The notes beneath the pieces are model-generated. The model made no database searches and was not told the DNA's origin. It worked only from the letters and a program-made list of their open reading frames with translations. This document shows, in pieces, positions 58,175-64,000 of a stretch of 64,000 bases of DNA (its first letter is position 1; each line of letters opens with the position of its first letter). A program made the translations under genes and the position numbers. This stretch comes from Rhizobiaceae bacterium (lineage in GTDB: Bacteria; Pseudomonadota; Alphaproteobacteria; Rhizobiales; Rhizobiaceae): assembly GCA_019635755.1 (NCBI GenBank), contig JAHBYW010000004.1:408501-472500 (forward strand), read 5' to 3'.

Positions 58175-59056
58175 ATGCAGTTTGATGAGATCCGGGTCTT
58201 CGTCGCCGTCGTCGAAGCGGGAAGCTTCGTCGGCGCGGCGCGCCGTTTGGGTGCGCCGCCGAGCACGGTCAGCGCGCGGGTGATGGCGCTCGAACGGCGC
58301 CTCGGCGTGACGCTCATGCAGCGCACCACCCGAAAGCTGCGGATCACCGAGGCCGGCCGGAGCTATTTCGACGTGTGCAGGACCGCGCTCCGGCAGGTCC
58401 TTTCTGCCGAGGAACGGCTGGCCGACACAGAGAAGCTGGAGACCGGCACGCTCCGCCTGACGGCAGCCGTGGACATCGCCCAGTGTGTGCTGCCGCCGCT
58501 AATTGCCAGCTACCGTTCCGCCTACCCTCGTATCAGCGTCGATCTCGTTGTCGCCGACCGAATGGTCGACATGATCGCGGAGGGCATCGACCTCGCCTTG
58601 CGACCCGGACCCTTGCGCGAATCCAATCTCATCACCCGGGCCTTCCTCAAGGGCCCGACCGGACTGTTCGCCAGCCCGGCCTATCTGAAGCGCAAAGGCG
58701 TTCCCCGCACTGTCGGCGACCTTGCCTCCCACGAGGTCGTCGGGTTCTCGCGCATGCCCGGCAAACTGGAGATGATGCGGTCCGGCCGGAAGGTCGCACT
58801 TCCCGTCCAGGGCATGGTCACCTGCGACGATATCCTGACGGTGCGCGCGCTGCTTGAAAGGGATGTCGGGATCGGGCTCCTGCCGGGCATCATAGCGGCG
58901 GATGCATCTCGGCCACTGGTCCGGGTCCTGCCCGAGCTTTCGCATCGCGTTTCGGGGCTCTACTTTGCCTATCCTGCCCAGCGCTATGTCCCGCAGCGGG
59001 TGCGGACATTCATCGACCACGCACTGAGCGTGACCCGGTCCGCGCGGGGTCGGTGA
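58175..59056 (+). CDS. LysR family transcriptional regulator
   Basis: A 293-residue LysR protein. The helix-turn-helix is FDEIRVFVAVVEAGSFVGAARRLGAPPSTVSARVMALERRLGVTLMQRTTRKLRITEAG, and the C-terminal periplasmic-binding-like ligand domain includes VDLVVADRMVDMIAEGIDLALRPGPL, typical of the CrgA/DsdC-like subgroup. Start MQFDEIRV at 58175. It should control itself and the divergent VOC gene, possibly also the LLM gene. Confidence 0.9.
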   Translation: MQFDEIRVFVAVVEAGSFVGAARRLGAPPSTVSARVMALERRLGVTLMQRTTRKLRITEAGRSYFDVCRTALRQVLSAEERLADTEKLETGTLRLTAAVDIAQCVLPPLIASYRSAYPRISVDLVVADRMVDMIAEGIDLALRPGPLRESNLITRAFLKGPTGLFASPAYLKRKGVPRTVGDLASHEVVGFSRMPGKLEMMRSGRKVALPVQGMVTCDDILTVRALLERDVGIGLLPGIIAADASRPLVRVLPELSHRVSGLYFAYPAQRYVPQRVRTFIDHALSVTRSARGR

Positions 59057-59093
59057 GGAGGCGGTGCCTCGGCACCGCCGCGGCGGCCGGGCC

Positions 59094-59540
59094 TCAAGCC
59101 GCCTCGCCGGCCCGTTTCTTCTCGATCTGGCCGATCGCGTCGACAACGGCGTCGAAGGTCAGCATGGTCGAGGCGTGGCGCGCCTTGTAGTCGCGCACCG
59201 GCTCCAGATACTTCAGGTCGGCGAAGCGGCCCGCCGGCGGCGCGCCGTTTTCCTTCAGCATCCGGCGCATCGTCTCGCGGACCTCGCGCAGTTCGTCCGC
59301 GGTGGCGCCCACCACATGGGCCGCCATGATCGACGACGACGCCTGGCCGAGCGCGCAGGCCTTCACCTCGTGCGCGAAGTCGGTCACCGTGTCGCCCTCC
59401 ATCTTGAGGTCGATCTTCACGGTCGAGCCGCACAGCTTGGAATGCGCCATGGCGCTGGCGTCCGGATCGGCAAGGCGGCCAATTCGGCCGATATTGCCGG
59501 CAAAGCCCAGGATTTTCGCATTGTAGACGTCGTCGATCAT
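59094..59540 (-). CDS. Iron-sulfur cluster assembly scaffold protein (SufU/IscU-like)
   Basis: A 148-residue NifU-N/IscU-like protein. Two scaffold cysteines are visible in [12 protein letters not shown] and [16 protein letters not shown]. The third, which in SufU/IscU falls in a CATLPW-like block, is replaced here: [15 protein letters not shown]. Cluster binding may therefore differ from classic IscU. The start is [11 protein letters not shown]. It lies upstream and divergent from folE, a neighbourhood seen in many Rhizobiales. Confidence 0.85.
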   Translation of the reverse strand: MIDDVYNAKILGFAGNIGRIGRLADPDASAMAHSKLCGSTVKIDLKMEGDTVTDFAHEVKACALGQASSSIMAAHVVGATADELREVRETMRRMLKENGAPPAGRFADLKYLEPVRDYKARHASTMLTFDAVVDAIGQIEKKRAGEAA

Positions 59541-59745
59541 TTTTTTGCGCCCGGTCGTCGCGGAACGAACAATCCGTTCCGCCCGCCGCTCTTTGCAGGC
59601 CGCTGACGCAGCTTATATAGTGCGGGGCGGCGGTCAGCGGCAAGTTGGCAGCCGTTCGGCCAGGCGCCGGCACCCGGGAATTGTCGGGTCGCCGGAGCGT
59701 TTGCCGTTCGATGGTTCCGCCGGCGCGGAACAGCGGGAGACCAGC
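59541..59745. promoter_or_regulatory. Divergent promoter region of the Fe-S scaffold and folE genes
   Basis: A 205-bp non-coding gap. It contains CCGCTGAC (59600-59607) and GTCAGCGG (59633-59640) as an 8-bp inverted repeat flanking an AT-rich CTTATATAG core that could be a -10 element. No gene or RNA is seen. Confidence 0.4.
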
Positions 59746-60384
59746 ATGGACGCCGTCGTCAAGAAGATGATGCCCCCGGCCCAATACATGGACAAGCCGG
59801 TGACCGACCGGCCGTCCGAGGCCGAGGTCGAGGCCGCCGTGCGGACGCTGATCCGCTGGACCGGCGACAACCCCGACCGCGAGGGCCTGGTCGACACGCC
59901 GCGTCGCGTCATGAAGGCCTATCGCGAGATGTTCGGCGGCTACGACATGTGCCCGGCCGACGAACTCGGCCGCACCTTCGAGGAGGTCGCAGGTTATGAC
60001 GACCTCGTGCTGGTGCGCGACATCCAGTTCCATTCCCACTGCGAGCACCACATGGTGCCGATCATCGGCAAGGCGCATGTCGCCTACCTGCCGGACGGCA
60101 AGGTCGTCGGCCTTTCCAAGATCGCCCGCGTCGTCGACATCTTCGCGCACCGCCTGCAGACGCAGGAGGCGATGACCGCGCAGATCGCCGGCGTCATCCA
60201 GGACGTGCTCAACCCGCGTGGCGTCGCGGTGATGATCGAGGCCGAGCACATGTGCATGGCGATGCGCGGCATCCGCAAGCAGGGGTCGACCACCATGACG
60301 TCGACCTTCACCGGCGCGTTCCGGGACAATCCCGAAGAGCAGATCCGCTTCGTCACCATGGTCCGGAGCGCCCACGGCGGTTGA
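59746..60384 (+). CDS. folE: GTP cyclohydrolase I
   Basis: A 212-residue enzyme making 7,8-dihydroneopterin triphosphate from GTP, the first step of folate synthesis. Zinc and active-site residues are in [11 protein letters not shown] (Cys and His), and in [17 protein letters not shown] (Cys). [22 protein letters not shown] is the substrate-binding helix-loop. N-terminal [27 protein letters not shown] is standard. GGGAG precedes the ATG. hisI follows 30 nt downstream. Confidence 0.96.
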   Translation: MDAVVKKMMPPAQYMDKPVTDRPSEAEVEAAVRTLIRWTGDNPDREGLVDTPRRVMKAYREMFGGYDMCPADELGRTFEEVAGYDDLVLVRDIQFHSHCEHHMVPIIGKAHVAYLPDGKVVGLSKIARVVDIFAHRLQTQEAMTAQIAGVIQDVLNPRGVAVMIEAEHMCMAMRGIRKQGSTTMTSTFTGAFRDNPEEQIRFVTMVRSAHGG

Positions 60385-60414
60385 CGCTGGCCGGGCTTTC
60401 CGCGAGGAGAAGCC

Positions 60415-60825
60415 ATGCCCGATCTCGCCTTTGCCCCCGCCCCCGCCGACAAGGCCGCCCTCGAGGAGGGGAGCGGGTTCACACCCCGCTTCGACCCCAG
60501 CGGACTCGTCACCGCCGTCGTGACCGACGCCGACGACGGCACCGTCCTGATGGTCGCGCACATGAACGCGCAGGCCCTGGCCCTGACGCTCGAGACCGGC
60601 ATCGCGCACTACTGGTCGCGCTCGCGCGCCAGCCTGTGGAAGAAGGGCGAGACCTCCGGCAACCTCCAGCACGTCGTCGAGATGCGCACCGATTGCGACC
60701 AGGATGCCATCTGGCTTCGCGTAAAAGTGTCCGGGGATCAGGAAACCTGTCACACAGGCCGGCGTTCCTGCTTCTACAGGGTCGTCGGCGTGAAGGACGG
60801 GGTGGCATCTCTCGGCACGGGCTAG
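60415..60825 (+). CDS. hisI: Phosphoribosyl-AMP cyclohydrolase
   Basis: A 136-residue histidine-biosynthesis enzyme opening the ring of phosphoribosyl-AMP. Motifs are [39 protein letters not shown], the metal-binding [11 protein letters not shown] (three Asp) and [11 protein letters not shown] (two Cys). It is the stand-alone HisI form, not fused to HisE. Start [10 protein letters not shown] at 60415, 30 nt after folE, suggests one operon with folE. Confidence 0.95.
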   Translation: MPDLAFAPAPADKAALEEGSGFTPRFDPSGLVTAVVTDADDGTVLMVAHMNAQALALTLETGIAHYWSRSRASLWKKGETSGNLQHVVEMRTDCDQDAIWLRVKVSGDQETCHTGRRSCFYRVVGVKDGVASLGTG

Positions 60826-60942
60826 CGCCCGCCGCTCTTCCGGTCGTCGCCGGAAACCGTTTGGGTTTCCGAAACCACGCAGCTTCATCGTTTCGATACG
60901 AGGCTGGGGTATGGTTTCTCCTGGGAGACAAGGGAGACTGCG

Positions 60943-61995
60943 ATGCTCGAATGGGCGTCGGCGCGCAACCGGACGGACGTCAAGGAGGCCAACGGCTTCT
61001 CCTCCGTCATGGCGCCATCCACCGCACCATCGACCGCAGCTCTGGGCCACGCCGTCCCGCAGCAGCCGGCGCGGAAGACGGCAGGCGGAGCGGAAGCACC
61101 CGATCCTGCGCCCGCCCCGAAGTCGGGAATCTCGCTGGCGCTGGGCGGCGGCGCGGCTCGCGGCTGGGCCCACATCGGCGTCCTGCGTGCGCTGGACGAG
61201 GCGGGCATCGAGATCAACATGATCGCCGGCACGTCGATCGGCGCGCTGGTCGGCGGCTGCTACCTCGCCGGCAAGCTGGACGAGCTGGAAGAGTTCGCCC
61301 GCACCCTCACCAAGCGTCGCATCTTCGGCCTGCTCGACCTGCACCTCGGCGGCAACGGTCTGCTGGGCGGCATCAAGCTCACCGCCCGCATGCAGGAGCA
61401 CATGAACGGCATCCGCTTCGAGGATCTGCCGAAGCCGTTCGTCTGCGTCGCGTCGGAAATCCGCACCGGCCATGAGATCTGGCTCTCCAGCGGCTCCCTC
61501 ATCACAGCCATGCGCGCGTCCTACGCGCTGCCCGGCGTGTTCGAGCCCGTCACCTGCAACAAGCGCGTTCTGGTCGACGGCGCGCTGGTCAATCCGGTGC
61601 CGGTGTCCGTCTGCCGCGCGCACGAGCAGCAGCTCGTCGTCGCCGTGAACCTGCACTACGACCTCTACGGCCGCGCCGCGGTGATCAAGCATTCCGCCGG
61701 CGACCTGGTGATCGAGAAGGACGCCGCCGCGCCCGGCCAGAAGCCGACGTCGGCGCCGTCGCGCGAGGCGCGGCTGGGCATCACCGGTGTCATGGTCGAA
61801 GCCTTCAACATCATCCAGGACCGCATCTCGCGGGCGCGGCTCGCCGGCGATCCGCCCGACATGTCGCTGCAGCCGCGGCTCGGCCACATCGGCCTGTCGG
61901 AGTTCCACCGTGCCGAGGAGCTGATCAAGATCGGCTATGACTGCGCGATGGCGCAGATGGCCGACCTGAAGCGCCTGCAGACCGTCCTGGCCTGA
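60943..61995 (+). CDS. Patatin-like phospholipase (NTE/RssA type)
   Basis: A 350-residue patatin-fold hydrolase. The oxyanion loop is LALGGGAARGWAHIGVL (about residues 65-81), nucleophile GTSIGALVGGCY (Ser near 98), and the dyad Asp is in VLVDGALVNPVPVSV (about 211). The N-terminal ~60 residues are Ala/Pro-rich, low complexity and without a clear signal peptide. Substrates may be phospholipids or lysophospholipids. GGGAGA precedes the ATG. It lies 117 nt after hisI and converges on recJ. Confidence 0.92.
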   Translation: MLEWASARNRTDVKEANGFSSVMAPSTAPSTAALGHAVPQQPARKTAGGAEAPDPAPAPKSGISLALGGGAARGWAHIGVLRALDEAGIEINMIAGTSIGALVGGCYLAGKLDELEEFARTLTKRRIFGLLDLHLGGNGLLGGIKLTARMQEHMNGIRFEDLPKPFVCVASEIRTGHEIWLSSGSLITAMRASYALPGVFEPVTCNKRVLVDGALVNPVPVSVCRAHEQQLVVAVNLHYDLYGRAAVIKHSAGDLVIEKDAAAPGQKPTSAPSREARLGITGVMVEAFNIIQDRISRARLAGDPPDMSLQPRLGHIGLSEFHRAEELIKIGYDCAMAQMADLKRLQTVLA

Positions 61996-62010
61996 CGACG
62001 GCCCAGACAT

Positions 62011-63807
62011 TCAGGGCGCCGGCGCCGCGTCGATGACGCGGAACTGCACGCCGCGGACCCCATTCCACCAATTGGGCGAGATCGAGCCGGCGACGTGGAT
62101 CGTCGCGCCGCGGTTCTTCAGAAGGAAGAGGCCGAGCGGGGCGTCCGCGGCGCGGAAGGCCATGGCCGACAGCCTGCCGCCGCTTCCCGACTGCAGATCG
62201 AGGCGGATGTGCCCCGCGCCGACCGGCCGGATGTCGAGCAGCCGGTGCCGCGGCAGCACCAGCACCGGCGGCGGATGTCCGGCGCCGTAGGGTCCGGCGC
62301 GTTCGACCGAGTCCAGCAGCGCCTCCGTGACGCCTTCGGCCGACAGCGCCGCATCGACCGGGAGGCACTCCTCGTTGCGCAGCCGTTCCACGTCGGCTGC
62401 TGCGCGCTCCTCGAAGAAGGCGCGCAGCGCGCCGAGATTGCCGCGCTCGACGGTGATGCCGGCCGCCATCGCATGGCCGCCGCCCTTGACCAGCAGCCCG
62501 GCGTCCATGGCCATGCGGACAAGCCGCCCGAGGTCGAAGCCCGGCACCGAACGGCCCGACCCCGTGCCGACGCCGCTGGCATTGAAGGCGATGGCAAAGG
62601 CCGGGCGCCTCGCATGGTCCTTCAGCCGCGACGCCAAGAGGCCGACGACGCCGGGATGCCAGTTGTCGCGCGCGGTAACGACGATGGCCGGGCCGTCTCC
62701 CGCCACCAGTTCGGCGTCGGCCTCGGCGCGCGCCTCGGCCAGCATCTCCTGCTCCATCGACTGCCGCTCGCGGTTCAGCCGGTCGAGCGTCGCGGCAATC
62801 GTCTCGGCCTCGACCGGGTCGTCGGTGGCGAGCAGACGGCTGCCCAGCGCGGCGTCGCCGATGCGGCCGCCGGCGTTGATGCGCGGACCGATGGCGAAGC
62901 CGAGGTGGAAACTATTCACCGGCTCGCCGATCTTTGCCGCCCGCGTCAGCGCCGCGATGCCGGGGTTCTGGAGATGCCGGATGGCGATCAGGCCCTTGAC
63001 CACGAAGGCGCGGTTGATGCCGGTGAGCGGCACCACGTCGCAGATCGTCGCCAGCGCCACCAGGTCGAGCAGGGCCAGCAGGTCCGGGGGGCGGGCGACG
63101 CTCGAGACGGACCGCAGCAGCCGCGACGCCTCGACCAGCGCGAGGAAGGTGACGCCCGCCGCGGCGAGGTGCCCCTGCCCCGACAGGTCGTCATCGCGGT
63201 TCGGGTCGACGACGGCGACCGCCTCCGGAAGCGGTCCGGCGACCTGGTGGTGGTCGAGCACGACGACGTCGACGCCGGCCGCTTTCGCCACCGCGATCGG
63301 CGCGATGCTGTTCACGCCGCAGTCGACGGTCACGATCAGCCTGGCGCCGCGTGCGATCAGCTCGCGCATCGCGTCCGGGTTCGGACCATAGCCTTCGAAG
63401 ATGCGGTCGGGGATATAGATCTCCGCCGGCACGCCGAAATGATCGAGGAAGCGCTTCAGCAGCGCCGAGGACGCCGCGCCGTCGACGTCGTAGTCGCCGA
63501 AGATCGCGACGCGCTCCTGTCGCACGATCGCCTCCACGATCCGTGCCGCGGCGCGCGGCATGTCGGTCAGCGACGCGGGGTCGGGCAGCAGGTCGCGGAT
63601 CGTCGGGTCGAGGAAGCGCGCGGTCGTCTCGGCCGTGACGCCGCGGCCGGCGAGGATGCGCGCGACGATGTCGGGCACGCCCTCCGTCTGCGCGATCGCC
63701 AGCGCCGCCTGCTCCTGCCGCTCCGAAAGCCGGTGCTCCCAGGCGAGCCCGGTGGCGGAGGCACGCACGTCGAGGAAATAGCGCCGCTGGGGGCCGGGCG
63801 CGTTCAC
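62011..63807 (-). CDS. recJ: Single-stranded-DNA-specific exonuclease RecJ
   Basis: A 598-residue 5'-3' ssDNA exonuclease for recombination and mismatch repair. The DHH-superfamily motifs are AIFGDYDVDGAASSALL (about residue 102), VTVDCGVNS, VLDHHQVAGPLP (about 184) and, in the DHHA1 domain, GSGRSVPGFDLG and LLVKGGGHAMAAGIT (about 442), followed by an OB-fold C-terminus. I prefer GTG 63807, which gives the rhizobial-style leader NAPGPQRRYFLDV; the frame is open to 63996 but that part looks non-coding. No clear ribosome site is seen. Confidence 0.92.
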   Translation of the reverse strand: MNAPGPQRRYFLDVRASATGLAWEHRLSERQEQAALAIAQTEGVPDIVARILAGRGVTAETTARFLDPTIRDLLPDPASLTDMPRAAARIVEAIVRQERVAIFGDYDVDGAASSALLKRFLDHFGVPAEIYIPDRIFEGYGPNPDAMRELIARGARLIVTVDCGVNSIAPIAVAKAAGVDVVVLDHHQVAGPLPEAVAVVDPNRDDDLSGQGHLAAAGVTFLALVEASRLLRSVSSVARPPDLLALLDLVALATICDVVPLTGINRAFVVKGLIAIRHLQNPGIAALTRAAKIGEPVNSFHLGFAIGPRINAGGRIGDAALGSRLLATDDPVEAETIAATLDRLNRERQSMEQEMLAEARAEADAELVAGDGPAIVVTARDNWHPGVVGLLASRLKDHARRPAFAIAFNASGVGTGSGRSVPGFDLGRLVRMAMDAGLLVKGGGHAMAAGITVERGNLGALRAFFEERAAADVERLRNEECLPVDAALSAEGVTEALLDSVERAGPYGAGHPPPVLVLPRHRLLDIRPVGAGHIRLDLQSGSGGRLSAMAFRAADAPLGLFLLKNRGATIHVAGSISPNWWNGVRGVQFRVIDAAPAP

Positions 63808-64000
63808 GGCAGTGCTGGACCGGTCATCATCGCGAATACATAGGCGAGCAAGCGCGCCGGTCGAAGGGGCCGCCACGCTTGTCCACGGTTGTCGGCGCGC
63901 CGGCCTCGCCAAGACGGCGGCCTTGCCGTCGGGCGCGGCCCCGATGTCGGCGTACGCCGACGGACTCAAGGGGGAGAGGGTCAAGGCATACGTCATCCTC
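63808..64000. other. Window end: recJ upstream region with partial CTCAAGGGGGAG repeat
   Basis: No gene can be assigned in these 193 bases. The stretch near 63964-63980 (CTCAAGGGGGAGAGGG) resembles the right terminal inverted repeat of element B (43296-43312), so a third copy of that family may begin here and continue beyond the window. Confidence 0.45.

Noticed and set aside
58984..62010. A 1008-codon open frame on the minus strand
   Set aside because: It runs antisense across folE, hisI and the patatin gene and in another frame through the scaffold gene; its composition is typical of a shadow.
1..64000. tRNA, rRNA, riboswitch and CRISPR search by eye
   Set aside because: No T-loop GGTTCGAATCC-type sequence with a paired acceptor stem, no repeated spacer array and no B12-box before cobT were found. 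A covariance-model search would be needed to exclude small RNAs.

Overview
The window is high-GC chromosomal DNA from an alphaproteobacterium, most likely a Rhizobiales member related to Mesorhizobium/Phyllobacteriaceae. This rests on overall gene style: DUF1289 next to a TIGR02281-type aspartic protease, DUF2336, an N-terminally short RecJ, many ATGA/TGATG start-stop overlaps, and CTCCCC-type intergenic palindromes. The species cannot be named from the sequence alone. Almost all of it is protein-coding. I found no tRNA, rRNA, CRISPR array, transposase, prophage or plasmid origin.

Layout. 0-6.7 kb: the end of a sensor histidine kinase, cobT, small conserved genes, a YCII-domain gene broken by an apparent 1-nt frameshift, a TauE/SafE permease, dusA and an exported WD40-type propeller. 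6.8-13.5 kb: SDR dehydrogenase, aldehyde dehydrogenase, MFS carrier, alpha/beta hydrolase, a CutC-GNAT fusion and an enoyl-CoA hydratase. 13.5-22.2 kb: a carbohydrate catabolic cluster with a Gfo/Idh/MocA dehydrogenase, two TIM-barrel isomerases, an enolase-superfamily dehydratase, a GntR/FCD regulator, a 2-hydroxyacid dehydrogenase and an SLC13 permease. 22.2-24.8 kb: a MarR regulator diverging from an Asp-box propeller plus MoaD/ThiS pair, then a small exported protein. 25-31.7 kb: a six-gene sugar ABC importer operon (binding protein, two permeases, a 69-residue membrane protein, two ATPases) and a TetR regulator. 31.7-35.5 kb: a Tm-1-like/PEP-hydrolase-like/cupin operon, then a HpaR-like MarR and a fumarylacetoacetase-family hydrolase.

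35.5-47.2 kb is a carbon-storage block: a Pseudomonas-type (medium-chain) PHA depolymerase and class II-like PHA synthase, a MaoC hydratase, an acyl-CoA ligase, a WS/DGAT acyltransferase, an esterase-like hydrolase and two phasins. FMN-dependent hydroxyacid oxidase and DUF445 genes are interspersed, and two composite palindromic repeats lie in the gaps. 47.2-53.8 kb: GNAT, DUF2336, a MaoC-CitE pair, a flavin reductase, a nitroreductase, an exported protein and an acyltransferase. 53.8-64 kb: housekeeping genes thrS, yidD, an Fe-S scaffold, folE, hisI, a patatin and recJ, interrupted by an LLM-monooxygenase/VOC/LysR group.

How they work together. The clearest system-level signal is a shared operator, TGGTNNNACCA. 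It occurs once before the isomerase-dehydratase-GntR-dehydrogenase operon (16281-16291) and twice before the ABC importer operon 14 kb away (30795-30805 and 30970-30980). This suggests one regulon for uptake and breakdown of an unidentified sugar or sugar acid, probably run by the GntR/FCD protein at 18656-19372. Beside the importer, the adjacent Tm-1-like and PEP-hydrolase-like genes correspond to the two halves of the plant antiviral protein Tm-1, whose bacterial biochemistry is unknown. This importer/Tm-1/cupin region together with the 13.5-22 kb catabolic cluster is my best candidate for an undescribed system.
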